14,303 nt of DNA, from assembly GCA_009602725.1 (NCBI GenBank), contig WELB01000128.1, forward strand, positions 352,406-366,708, in the 5' to 3' direction. Shown one piece after another: positions 7,101-13,650 of the stretch (positions are counted from its first letter, which is position 1; the number at the start of each line of letters is the position of its first letter). Origin of the DNA: Spirogloea muscicola (lineage: Eukaryota; Streptophyta; Zygnematophyceae; Spirogloeales; Spirogloeaceae). The translations under genes were made by a program, and so were the position numbers. A model generated the notes under the pieces. That model worked only from the letters and a program-made list of their open reading frames with translations. It searched no databases and was not told where the DNA came from.

Positions 7101-9571
7101 CCCCGATTGGCGCAGAGGGCATCGTAGTCGGACTGCGAGACAACCTCTCCACCGCCGCACTCGACGACTCCCTCGAAGGCGACTTCGTGGGTGGTCGGCT
7201 GGAGGAAAAGATGGCGAAGATCACTGCCAAGAGCCTGCGCTCAGGCTCGAGCAGGATGCAGGCGGAGGTGGCGGAGTTCGCCAACGACGGCCAGTGGTTG
7301 CCCCCAGCAGTCAGCGCGGTGCAGCCTGTAGACGAGCGAGAAGGCAGTCCAGGGCCCCGGGAAGCGAGGTCGCCGCTCCTCGCAGAGGGATCAGATGCCT
7401 CGTCGATCGACGAGTTCCGTGTGGCACCTGAGAGGGAGCCGCTTTTGGGCAGCGCAGGACAGAGCAAGCCTGTCGCGGCGTCGCCTGCCTCGACCGTCCA
7501 CTTGGCACCTCACAGTGTGGCACCGAAGCTCAGTCAGGCAGCAGATGATAAGGCTGGTGGTGCTGCAAATGAGAGCAACACGGAGGAGGGGCAGGGAGAG
7601 CAGGATAGCTCATCCAGTTCTGAGAAGAGGGTGGAGGGACATTACCTTCCTGGCAGACCTCTGTCACAGAATGGCATGGATGAGGGAACGGCGAGCCAAG
7701 CTGCCGGCTTTGGGCAAGGGTGCACCAGTAGCAGAAACGTGAGAGTGAGGTCTGGGCCTGATCTGTTGGTAAGCAGCTCGGGCGACGGCGAGGAGCGGCC
7801 GGTGCACAGGCCTCTGGCAATCGTCTTGCTGACATCCATTGACCACGCAGACACGACTAGGTAAGTATACCAGCCGCCTGTCGCCTCTCAAGGAGTGGCC
7901 TTCTCAGCATTGTCAGCGCGTGTCTTTGGCTGCTCTCAATTGTGCATGGCAGCCTCTTCACATCTCAAACACAACCATTATGAGGGTACTTGATGGATTG
8001 CTGCAGAATCTTGCAGCTGATTGTGTCATCATTTAGCTAGTCTCTCGGAAGCAAATTATCAATGCCTGATAATGCCAAGATAAAACGATAGGAGGGTCAT
8101 AAAGGCTGCTGCAACAATTTGACAGCAGCATCGCCACCGTGCAGGTGCAAGTCCCTTGGAGTCCAGGCGATGGCCCAGAAGCCAGTGAGACGCCCTCTGC
8201 TCATACGAGCTATACGGACAGCTCTTGAGCTGACTCCTGCCCAGGGAGGAGCCACAGTGAGTCTGCATATCACCTCGTCAGATTTGTCTTACCTTTGGCA
8301 ATAGGAATCAGGCCTCATTGACATTAATGACATGTCTGTGCTTGTGTGAGGCGCTTCAGTGCTCCGACAGCAATGTGAGGTTTCGTGCAGTCGTTCCATG
8401 GTCTGCTTAAAGGCTGCAGTGCAGATGAAGTGCATACTGCTAAGAAGGGCGCATTTGTGCCTGATCTTGTGCACAATTTTCATCTAGTCAATCATTCAGC
8501 AGCAGCTGTGCAGCAATGTGTCAGAGGCCAGCTGTTGCTGTTGCTCATCTGCACAGCTCTTGAGTCATCTTGAGCTGGAGGTATCGGGCCAGAGAGTTGA
8601 GCTTTTCTTGGTGCACTGCGTGCCGCAGGCTTCCGGCTCCAAGATCAAGAAGAGGGACCGGAGCCTGCACATACTGGTGGCCGAGGACAATGTCATCAAC
8701 CAGAGGGTGGCTCTCACACTCTTGCACAAGTGGGGACACACGACGGTCTTGGCCACCACTGGCGCTGAGGTGGTGGAGAAGCATACCAAGGAGCCATTTG
8801 ATCTTATCCTCATGGATGTAAGTTGCAAATCGTACAACAACTTGGGATTACAAGTTGTAATGTTACTCTGAGCAATGCCAGCATGATCAATACAAGGAGC
8901 TTGCAGCTTGGTCGACGTAGATTGTTTTACTTGCTGAGGGTTAGATGAATACCTATTTGCCTCCTCCTTAAACAGGTGCAAATGCCCGTATATGACGGGC
9001 TTGAAGCTACCAAGAGGATCCGGAAGCTTGAGGATGAACAGGGTCGGCACACGCCGATTGTTGCCGTAAGAAGCTACTGGAGCTTTGGACTACACGTCAA
9101 AAGCAGCAGTTGGCATTTGTGCCACTTGCACCCAGCTTTGGCACTGCGTATATGTCTCGTAGAGCTTGACACTCGATGTTCCAGCAGTGGTCGCTTTAGC
9201 AGTATGTGCTGGCGGTGTGTTGCAGACAGCATAAAAGCCGTAAAATTCAGTAAGGTGTCAAGGCACACCATCTGACCTTGACCGGGGATATGGTTATTGG
9301 GCCTTTGCGCCTCGCCAAGTCATGATATCTGCATTGATCGCTGGTGTTGCTTCATGGGGGTGATACCCTTAGCATTTTGGCCTCTGACAGCCTCGCAAGC
9401 GTTGTGCAGATGACGGCGCACGCGATGGCAGGCGACGGGCGCAAGTGCATCGAGGCCGGCATGGATGGGTACATCAGCAAGCCGCTGAATGCCAACAAAT
9501 TCCAGGATCTCCTGCGGCTCGCCGCTGAGAATGCCCTCCCCACCTTCTCCACCTCCATAGATCCCTTGTAG
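170..9571 (+). CDS. Cache-HAMP hybrid sensor histidine kinase with two receivers (22-exon gene)
   Basis: Proposed exons: 170-368, 840-1141, 1528-1725, 1887-1972, 2036-2086, 2461-2617, 2770-2884, 3076-3276, 3551-3579, 3739-3834, 4080-4259, 4494-4742, 4971-5223, 5500-5607, 5759-5831, 5992-6074, 6377-6552, 6821-7860, 8145-8256, 8629-8817, 8976-9065, 9410-9571 (TAG). They sum to 4,149 bases, divisible by three, giving 1,382 residues. Every intron is GT...AG and every junction keeps phase. Order: Pro/Ala-rich N-terminus, TM1 (~141-161), extracytoplasmic Cache-like sensor, TM2 (~456-477), HAMP, coiled coil, HisKA (His590), HATPase with N, G1, F and G2 boxes, REC1 (atypical), REC2 (Asp1299). The role is two-component signalling: autophosphorylation on His, then transfer to a receiver Asp. 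The kinase and REC2 are certain. Exons 1, 4, 5, 7 and 9 and the starts of exons 11 and 20 are my best choices among alternatives. An alternative start is the ATG at 803. Confidence 0.9.
549..623 (-). tRNA. Degenerate tRNA-like sequence (pseudo-tRNA or tRNA-derived relic) in intron 1
   Basis: Read on the minus strand, 623 down to 549 folds as a 75-base cloverleaf: acceptor arms GTATTCT/AAAGTGC (6 of 7 pairs, two of them G-U), D-stem GCTC/GAGC (perfect) with TTGG in the loop, variable loop AGGTC, and T-arm ACAGG-TTCAAAT-CTTGA (4 of 5 pairs). The A box (TAGCTC...TTGG) and B box (GGTTCAAATCT) are close to consensus. The anticodon stem has only 3 of 5 pairs, position 33 is C instead of U, and only three T's follow, so a working tRNA is unlikely. 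The formal anticodon would be UCU. It lies antisense inside intron 1. Confidence 0.45.
1528..3579 (+). other. Exons 3-9: extracytoplasmic Cache-like sensor region
   Basis: Seven exons encode about 279 residues (168-446) between the two membrane helices. An N-terminal helical part ([20 protein letters not shown]...) is followed by strand-rich segments such as [55 protein letters not shown] and [14 protein letters not shown], and ends [21 protein letters not shown] long amphipathic helix after TM1, two alpha/beta lobes and a closing W-G-[IL]-V strand before TM2 are typical of double-Cache sensors. The Cache call is by layout; no ligand-binding motif can be named. N-x-S/T sites (INATRS, INATKL, NLTST, NYSA) agree with a lumenal or extracellular side. 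Junctions 4/5, 5/6, 7/8 and 8/9 were chosen by phase and continuity of the fold and are less certain. Confidence 0.65.
2977..2992. repeat. Perfect 16-base palindrome in intron 7
   Basis: GCATCATGCATGATGC is its own reverse complement. It sits in the intron between exons 7 and 8, about 84 bases upstream of the acceptor. No function is evident. Confidence 0.5.
3739..3834 (+). other. Exon 10: second membrane segment
   Basis: Exon 10 encodes 32 residues (447-478): a short YKPVNDLEL lead, then [20 protein letters not shown], a clear transmembrane helix ending in Ala-Arg. The donor is CCAGG|GTAATT, phase 0. With TM1 it brackets the sensor region, so the kinase core lies in the cytoplasm. Confidence 0.85.
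4080..4259 (+). other. Exon 11: HAMP domain
   Basis: Sixty residues (479-538) follow TM2 directly. The block has the HAMP layout: a first amphipathic helix ([19 protein letters not shown]), a short connector, then the Glu-initiated second helix ([18 protein letters not shown]) leading into a coiled coil (WQTMERK). HAMP domains convert movement of TM2 into rotation of the kinase helices. The donor is AAG|GTCGGT. An earlier acceptor at 4028/4029 is also phase 0 and would add 17 residues, but the 4080 acceptor gives normal TM2-to-HAMP spacing. Confidence 0.88.
4494..4742 (+). other. Exon 12: signalling coiled coil and HisKA dimerisation/phosphoacceptor domain
   Basis: Eighty-three residues (539-621). 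The first half is a heptad-rich helix ([19 protein letters not shown]...) of the type that links HAMP to HisKA. The H-box reads [12 protein letters not shown], and His590 is the predicted autophosphorylation site. The Glu next to it and the E-I-R-T-P-L core are the usual hybrid-kinase form. The exon ends EQQEYLEL in phase 0, and helix 2 of HisKA continues in exon 13. Confidence 0.97.
4971..6552 (+). other. Exons 13-17: end of HisKA, HATPase_c catalytic domain and linker to receiver 1
   Basis: Exon 13 completes HisKA ([19 protein letters not shown]) and opens the ATPase fold ([18 protein letters not shown]). Exon 14 holds the N-box continuation ([10 protein letters not shown]) and ends in the G1 box, which is completed in exon 15 ([10 protein letters not shown], Asp740). 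Exon 15 also has the F-box ([15 protein letters not shown]). Exon 16 has the G2 box ([14 protein letters not shown]). Exon 17 closes with [14 protein letters not shown], then a Pro/Ser/Leu linker and the first strand of receiver 1 ([10 protein letters not shown]). All ATP-binding motifs are intact, so the kinase should be active. Introns split the N-box, G1-box and F/G2 junctions, and each restores the motif exactly on splicing, which strongly supports these exon limits. Confidence 0.95.
6604..6687 (+). other. Phase-0 cassette-like ORF inside intron 17 (possible alternative or relic exon)
   Basis: These 84 bases (28 codons) are flanked by AG (6602-6603) and GT (6688-6689, GTAATC), are open in the gene's own frame, and would enter the message without shifting it. 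The peptide includes [20 protein letters not shown], which has the look of receiver helix 1 end, strand 2 and helix 2 start, the same segment that exon 18 supplies as [14 protein letters not shown]. Direct joining of exon 17 to exon 18 gives normal receiver spacing, so I left it out of the model. The upstream mini-intron would be only 51 bases. Confidence 0.35.
6995..7804 (+). other. ~270-residue low-complexity insert inside receiver 1
   Basis: Residues ~911-1180 sit between helix 3 (MHLIYLLRQ) and strand 4 (LAIVLLTS). The stretch is rich in Ser, Ala, Gly, Glu and Pro, with acidic and Ser runs ([18 protein letters not shown]) and scattered basic pairs, and looks disordered. It lies in exon 18 (1,040 bases), by far the longest exon; most others are under 260 bases. 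The frame stays open throughout, so I read it as coding and not as a retained intron. I recognise no domain in it. Confidence 0.8.
8629..9571 (+). other. Exons 20-22: REC2, complete C-terminal receiver domain
   Basis: After a basic linker ([10 protein letters not shown]), strand 1 is [15 protein letters not shown] with the acidic pair Glu1255-Asp1256. Strand 3 is FDLILMD, and phospho-acceptor Asp1299 is the last codon of exon 20. Exon 21 continues [16 protein letters not shown] and exon 22 starts at [13 protein letters not shown] (Thr1331), with conserved Lys1353 in [13 protein letters not shown]. All catalytic residues are present, so this is the likely functional phosphate acceptor. The protein ends about 29 residues after the Lys, normal for a terminal receiver. 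An alternative start of exon 20 at 8557 is also phase 0 and would add 24 residues of linker. Confidence 0.96.
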
Positions 9572-10830
9572 CAGCTCCACTTCTCATTCGCCCGGATGGG
9601 CCAATCTGCAGCCCTAGACATGCCATCAGCCATGATGATGCGCCTCGCTGAAATATAATTACCATTCTTTATGGCCGGCGAGCTGGGCCACGCCTGGTCC
9701 GTCCCCATCTTCTTTGTTGAGTACCTCATGGTACCTCCTATGACACCCCTTATTATGATTCTGCTCCCACTCTCTGGCTGCAGTGGCGCTGAACAGTTGT
9801 TTTGCAGTGAGGAGGTCTTTGCCTCCTCAATGCAGGTTACTGATTCTGCCGCTGTTGCAGCCGTTTTGCCAAGAAATGGTCGTGTGCAAGCTTGTCGTGG
9901 CTACCCACATGAGACCATCTTTTGCACCACGGGACACCAAACCATAATAATTGCTCTGCTCGTCAAGGCAAATGTTAGCAACGGATTTGCCTTGTGGTGT
10001 GCCTTGAATGCATCTGTACAGAAGAGTTGAGATTCTCGCCTGAGTGGTTGTTGGCTTGTTGTAGCACTCAACCCCTTATCACAAAGTGAGGAAGTCAGAG
10101 TGCCTGGATGCAAACTTCAAATGACAAACTGTCCAACTTGTATGACAGGTAGACCTTGTACAATCTCTGTGAGAGATAGAGTGTATGTTGGGATTGCTTT
10201 GATGTGTTGTCCATGACGACTTTGCCTCACAAGCTGCATCGCACGTTTGCTCACATAGGAAGATCAGCCGGAAATCTGAAGGCTGGCAGCCTCTCCTGGC
10301 GGATGATGAAGTGGCGGCTCTTTATTACATGTCGCCTGCAACAGAACAGTTATTATAAAATGGATGAAATTCGAAGTGCCCTGAGCTCATGCTGCGGGGG
10401 GGACTAACTTGGCACTTGTCACATACGGCGTTGGGTGACCCCTTCCAATCACCCCTAGGCTTGCCGTTCTTGCAGCGGTGGGTGACCACCAGTCAGGCAT
10501 TGATGTTGATGGCGGCATTGGACTTCTGAGGCTCTCTTGTACAACTCCAATGGGAGCTGCAATGACTTAATATGGTAAAGACGCCGGGATAGCGAATCTG
10601 CTGAAGGCGAGGACCGAGTAGATGGTGGGTAGAGCTTTGGGGGGACATCGCAAGCTGGGAAGATGGCAGGAGACACAAGGACTGCCTGCAGGGCTGGTGA
10701 CACCTTTGCAGCTGCTACTCAATCTGATTTGCAGCTTGGTGTTACAGAGTGGCTGTCTGCAAGAGCCACTTGTTTCCGCAGGCTAGATGTATAATGCGTC
10801 CACATTGGGGCTTCAAATAAGACGCGGTCC
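9572..10830. other. 3' flank and intergenic stretch without a supported gene
   Basis: This begins with the 3' UTR of the kinase gene. No AATAAA and no TGTAA is seen in the first 600 bases; the nearest A/T-rich signal is AATATAA at about 9651. Open frames here are short, lack recognisable motifs and look like chance. A perfect hairpin is listed separately. I see no tRNA, tandem repeat or transposon end. Confidence 0.5.
9808..9829 (+). repeat. Perfect stem-loop downstream of the kinase stop codon
   Basis: TGAGGAGG and CCTCCTCA form an 8-base perfect stem around a 6-base loop (TCTTTG), 237 bases after the stop. It could be a 3' UTR structure; there is no further evidence of use. Confidence 0.4.
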
Positions 10831-10950
10831 TTTTGGGCTGCCCTTCCATGCCCCCGTTCTCACATAGGACCTTTGGACCTTGTTCTTTCTCTTTTGGGCC
10901 GGCCTTCACGTCCATCGCCTTACTTCGAGAGCTGTTTGTCCTATTGGAAG
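10831..10950 (-). repeat. Module A, two adjoining minus-strand copies
   Basis: A partial copy (TTTTGGGCTGCCC, 10831-10858) is followed by a fuller one containing GGACCTTTGGACCTTGTTC, TTTTGGGCCGGCC and CCATCGCC, the reverse complement of the A cores. Confidence 0.65.
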
Positions 10951-11170
10951 GGCCGTCTGCGGACGAGGCAGGGCGGATGGTGACCGACGAGGGGGAGGAG
11001 GAAGGAAGTGCTGGACCAACGAGGCGAGGTGGCGGCAGCAGACCACCAACCCAGAAAAGCAGACGAGGTTTGGGGAGAAGCGCTGCCAGAAAGCAGCTTA
11101 AGAGAGAAGACTGCGGTGGCTTCTGAATAGAGTGGCTCTCCTGAAGGAAAATTACACAGCTAGACACAGA

Positions 11171-11255
11171 AAGGGAAGCTCAGTATCCACGAGTGAGCAG
11201 CAGCAAGTCCGAGTAACTCGCAGCTGGGAAAGAGGCACTCCGCCTAGACCAGACA
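11171..11255 (+). repeat. Module B, copy 1 (left part only)
   Basis: It contains GGAAGCTCAGTATCCACGAG, CAGCAGCAAGTC, CGCAGCTGGGAAAGAGGCAC and CGCCTAGACC, matching B copies 3 and 4. The right half of the module is missing. Confidence 0.65.
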
Positions 11256-11310
11256 AGGAAAAGCCTTCTCGGGAGGACAAGGTCATGTGAGAAGCTCTAA
11301 TAGGAAGAAA

Positions 11311-11405
11311 GGAAGGCTCTTCCAGTAGAGGGCGATGGCTGTCATTGGCCAGCTTAGAAAAAGAATTGACAAAGTTCGAAGGGGCTTGAAAGCGCTGAGG
11401 CACAC
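11311..11405 (+). repeat. Module A, plus-strand copy
   Basis: It reads GCTCTTCCAGTAGAGGGCGA, TGGCTG, GGCCAGC, GAATTGACAAAGTTCGAAGG and GGCTTGAAAGCGCTG, one of the most complete A copies. Confidence 0.7.
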
Positions 11406-11414
11406 AGAACAGAA

Positions 11415-11478
11415 ATTGCTCTTCCAGTTTATGGCATGGCTGTGAGAGGCCAGCCCAAACGAATATGCAAGGTCGAAG
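11415..11478 (+). repeat. Module A, plus-strand copy, shortened on the right
   Basis: It contains GCTCTTCCAG, GGCTGTGAGAGGCCAGCCC and GAATATGCAAGGTC, directly after the previous copy and ahead of B copy 2. Confidence 0.65.
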
Positions 11479-11517
11479 CACACGGCGACTCAAGTGGCCA
11501 CTGGATGCTCGATAAAC

Positions 11518-11712
11518 CCCAGTGAGCAGCCGCGAGTCAGAGAAAGTAGTTCCCGGAAGCAGGTCCCCTGTCTATAGCCAGAGGCTGCAGCCAGAGCGCG
11601 ACCGGCACGCAGATGCGACGTGTGTTCAATTGACCGCAGCAGCGACATAAATAGGCGATACACCTGGGCGAGAGAGCCTGCCGCGATGAGATCGGCCTGC
11701 TCCCCTTGAAGG
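11518..11712 (+). repeat. Module B, copy 2 (most diverged)
   Basis: It matches the other B copies mainly at both ends: GCGAGTCAG on the left, GCAGCCAGAGCGCGACC in the middle and CACCTGGGCGAG on the right. On the minus strand it reads SLAQVYR and RAGRALAAASG, close to copy 4's SLAQVFR and RAGRAMAAASG. Confidence 0.55.
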
Positions 11713-11799
11713 CTTCGGGACATGCGCTGCGCGCTAGCCGGTGCAGGTGTGAACGTAAGAAATAAGGGCAGCCTATCTCCAAAGGGGACAATGGCTGGC

Positions 11800-11918
11800 G
11801 GTCCTTCTGCTTATCCACTTTTGGGCTGGCCTCTCACAGCCACTGCCTTCCGTTGGAAGAGCTCTCTCTTTCTTGGGCTAGCCTCTGACACCATCTCCTT
11901 ACTTTGAGAGAGCTGCTT
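11800..11918 (-). repeat. Module A, two minus-strand copies back to back
   Basis: TTTTGGGCTGGCCTCTCACA with GCCACTGCC, then TTCTTGGGCTAGCCTCTGAC with ACCATCTCC. These are two successive reverse-complement A cores about 50 bases apart. Confidence 0.7.
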
Positions 11919-11934
11919 GTTTGTAAATCATAAA

Positions 11935-12010
11935 CAGCTCGTCTACGAGGAGGGCGATGGCTGTAAAAAGCCAGTCCACAGAAGAACAGCTCTTCCAAAA
12001 GGCGATGGCA
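11935..12010 (+). repeat. Module A, plus-strand copy
   Basis: CAGCTCGTCTACGAGGAGGG with CGATGGCTGTAAAAAGCCAG, then a second short start (GCTCTTCCAAAAGGCGATGG). It directly follows the minus-oriented pair, making a large imperfect inverted repeat centred near 11925. Confidence 0.65.
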
Positions 12011-12130
12011 AGCAAACATGGTCCGAGAGCGAGAGCAAGAGCGAGCGGGAGACAGTGAGCTCTTTCGAAGGGGGCGAGAGCTGTGGAAGAAGAGCTGTTG
12101 CCCTGGGGGGCGAGTGCTGTGTGAAAAGGT

Positions 12131-12222
12131 AAGCTCATCCAGAGAGGGGGAGGGCTGTGCAAAGCCAGCACGTAAGGAGTGGACAAGGTCTGAAGGGGCC
12201 GGAAAGTGCTGAAACACACGAC
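12131..12222 (+). repeat. Module A, plus-strand copy
   Basis: AAGCTCATCCAGAGAGGGGG, AGGGCTGTGCAAAGCCAGC, GAGTGGACAAGGTCTGAAGG and GGCCGGAAAGTGCTG, with the ACACACGACTAAGCAAG tail just beyond. Confidence 0.7.
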
Positions 12223-12267
12223 TAAGCAAGTACCACGAAAGATGGTCACTTAGTAATCTCCCTTGCT

Positions 12268-12388
12268 CCCTTGCGCCTTCCGGCCCTCTCCGACCTTGAC
12301 CATTCCTCTAGGGAAGAGCTGTTATTTCATTAGGCTGGCCTCTCACAACATTGCTTTGCATAGGAAGAGCTGTTCCTCCCTAGGAAGT
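12268..12388 (-). repeat. Module A, two minus-strand copies
   Basis: It contains CGACCTTGACCATTCC, GGAAGAGCTGTTATTTC, TTAGGCTGGCCTCTCACAAC and a second GGAAGAGCTGTTCC. GGAAGAGCTGTT occurs twice, 52 bases apart. Confidence 0.65.
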
Positions 12389-12407
12389 GTCTTCTCAGCT
12401 GTAGAGT

Positions 12408-12452
12408 CGAGGGCGATGGCCGTGGTTTGCCAGCCCAGGAAAAGAACGAACA
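12408..12452 (+). repeat. Module A, short plus-strand copy
   Basis: GAGGGCGATGGCCGTGGTTT followed by GCCAGCCCAGGAAAAGAACG. It overlaps the right edge of the minus copies before it. Confidence 0.6.
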
Positions 12453-12560
12453 GAAGAGATAAGACTCCCTCCAAGCTGCAAATTCCGCCAACTTGCGGCG
12501 GCTGAGTCTGAAACTGATGTGTATTGAGTGATGATGGCCTGAGTGGCCAAGTACAAAGAA

Positions 12561-12664
12561 AGAAGTGGCTCTCCCAATGGGGGCAAGGGCTGTGAGAAGC
12601 CGGCCCGAAAAGAATTGACAAGGTTCGAAGGGGCCAAACTACGAGCTAAGCAGCGACTGTGGGG
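12561..12664 (+). repeat. Module A, plus-strand copy ahead of C copy 1
   Basis: GGCTCTCCCAATGGGGGCAA, GGGCTGTGAGAAGCCGGCCC and GAATTGACAAGGTTCGAAGG, then the ACGAGCTAAGCAGCGAC tail that leads into module C. Confidence 0.7.
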
Positions 12665-12803
12665 CCTGGAGTACAAAGGCAAGCACATTACAGATGCACA
12701 TTACCTGCTGCTAAGCTGACCCGCTCAGAACCCCCAACTTAGCACACAGAGGTCGCTATATGATGTCGAAATACCGGGCGGCAATTGACAAGCGCTTGTG
12801 CCA
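12662..12803 (+). repeat. Module C, copy 1
   Basis: It shares with copy 2: GGCCTG, GAGGCAAGCACRT (here AAAGGCAAGCACAT), ACCTGCTGCT, GCTCAG, AGCACACAGAGGTCGCTA and ACCGGGCGGCAATTGACAAG. Confidence 0.65.
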
Positions 12804-12853
12804 CCAGCTAAGGCTCGACAGCTTTCTAAGTCGTGGTTACTAAGCTCCCACTC

Positions 12854-12890
12854 GCTGGCCCCTTCCAACTTTGTTCATTCCAGTAGGAAC
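12854..12890 (-). repeat. Module A, minus-strand fragment
   Basis: GCTGGCCCCTTCCAACTTTG followed by TTCATTCCAGTAGGAAC, the reverse complement of the GAATGGACAAGG...GGGGCC part of module A. Confidence 0.55.
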
Positions 12891-12995
12891 AACAGCTCGT
12901 CCAATGAAGGTAGGGGCAGTAAAAGGCCAGCCTGGTCAGAAAGAATGGACAAGGTCCAAAGAGCCCAAAAGGCGCCTTCGACCACACAGCTATGC
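12891..12995 (+). repeat. Module A, plus-strand copy ahead of B copy 3
   Basis: AACAGCTCGTCCAATGAAGG, GGCAGTAAAAGGCCAGCC, GAATGGACAAGGTCCAAAGA and the CCACACAGCTATGCAAG tail. Confidence 0.7.
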
Positions 12996-13010
12996 AAGAG
13001 ACCACAGCGG

Positions 13011-13195
13011 ATGGGAGCTTAGCAACCCCGAGTCAGCAGCAAGTCGGAGTAACTTGCAGCTGGAAAAGAGGCACCCCCACCAGACCCAGACGCAGCCATG
13101 GCGCGGCCTGTTTGCAAGTGCACGGCGTGAGCAAGGGAGCGTTGGGAGGAGACAGACAGCTACATGCGGAGTACCTGGGCAAGCGACCCAGTAGA
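13011..13195 (+). repeat. Module B, copy 3
   Basis: GAGCTTAGCAACCCCGAGTC, AGCAGCAAGTCGGAGTAACT, AGAGGCACCCCCACCAGACC, GGGAGCGTTGG and GTACCTGGGCAAGCGACC. Its minus-strand reading matches copy 4 but is broken by a stop, so this is not conserved coding. Confidence 0.7.
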
Positions 13196-13201
13196 GGAGA
13201 A

Positions 13202-13322
13202 GGGCTCGCCCAGTAGAGGGCGATGGCTGTGGAGAAAGTGCTCGCCCATAGAGAAGAGGGGCTGGCAAAGCCAGCCCAAAAACGAATGGACAATGTCCAA
13301 AGCAAAAGAAAGAGGTGCCGGA
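13202..13322 (+). repeat. Module A, plus-strand copy ahead of B copy 4
   Basis: CAGTAGAGGGCGATGGCTGT, a ~45-base interruption that repeats the CTCGCCCA start, then GGCAAAGCCAGCCC, GAATGGACAATGTCCAAAGC and a GTGCCGGAAAAGG tail. Confidence 0.7.
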
Positions 13323-13356
13323 AAAGGACTACACTACAAAACACGAGACGATGCAG

Positions 13357-13562
13357 AGGGAAGCTCAGTACCCGCGAGTGAGCAAACATCAAGTCAGAGT
13401 AGCTCGCTGCAGGGAACGAGGCACCCCGCCGAGACCCAGAGGCAGCAGCCATAGCACGGCCTGCTCGCGTGTGGACGTCGTAGGCAAGGGAGCGTTGGAA
13501 CGAGACCGCCAGGCGCATACGGAAGACCTGAGCGAGCGAATCGGCGGCGTTCAAGCGTTGTG
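13357..13562 (+). repeat. Module B, copy 4 (longest)
   Basis: GGAAGCTCAGTACCCGCGAG, CATCAAGTCAGAGTAGCTCG, GAGGCACCCCGCCGAGACCC, AGGCAAGGGAGCGTTGGAAC, GACCTGAGCGAGCGAATCGG. It is the reference copy for module B. Confidence 0.7.
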
Positions 13563-13592
13563 AGGGGAAGTGGAGTGCCTTGATGTCCGTTG

Positions 13593-13622
13593 TTTTGGGC
13601 TGGCCTCTCCCAGCCACCAGTT
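13593..13622 (-). repeat. Module A, minus-strand fragment
   Basis: TTTTGGGCTGGCCTCTCCCA then GCCACCAG, the reverse complement of the GGCTGTGAGAGGCCAGCCC core. Confidence 0.6.
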
Positions 13623-13650
13623 AATCTGGCCGCGCTTGCTTCTTGATGGA

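Larger units (their letters stand above)
6481..8256 (+). other. REC1: atypical receiver domain, split by a large insert
   Basis: The receiver spans exons 17-19. Strand 1 is [10 protein letters not shown] (from ~832), where the usual acidic pair Asp-Asp is Asp838-Ala839. Helix 1 runs across the exon 17/18 join ([15 protein letters not shown]), then strand 2 and helix 2 follow ([20 protein letters not shown]). Strand 3 is LLILDLRLP with the candidate phospho-acceptor Asp887. Strand 4 is IVLLTS with Thr1190/Ser1191. The loop with the conserved Lys is MAQKPVRRP (Lys1211) in exon 19. With the insert removed, spacing matches an ordinary receiver. One lost acidic residue would weaken Mg2+ binding, so phosphorylation is doubtful. 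Confidence 0.85.

Noticed and set aside
6976-7467. Long antisense open frame on the minus strand
   Set aside because: It lies opposite the GC-rich coding insert of exon 18 and shows no domain. Long shadow frames are expected there.
6728-7864. A 378-residue open frame that could be taken as a separate gene
   Set aside because: It is exon 18 of the kinase read through its acceptor. The first 31 codons are intron sequence, and the rest continues receiver 1 in phase with exons 17 and 19.
8557-8628. Upstream part of exon 20 (24 more linker residues)
   Set aside because: Phase allows it, but the 8628/8629 acceptor has a good pyrimidine tract and gives a compact linker. Kept only as an alternative.
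9671-10030. 119-residue open frame after the kinase gene
   Set aside because: It has no recognisable motif, no clear initiation context and no relation to neighbours; probably chance in the 3' flank.
13033-13617. 194-residue minus-strand open frame in the repeat field
   Set aside because: It runs through B modules whose other copies carry stops and frameshifts in the same reading, so it is not a supported gene.
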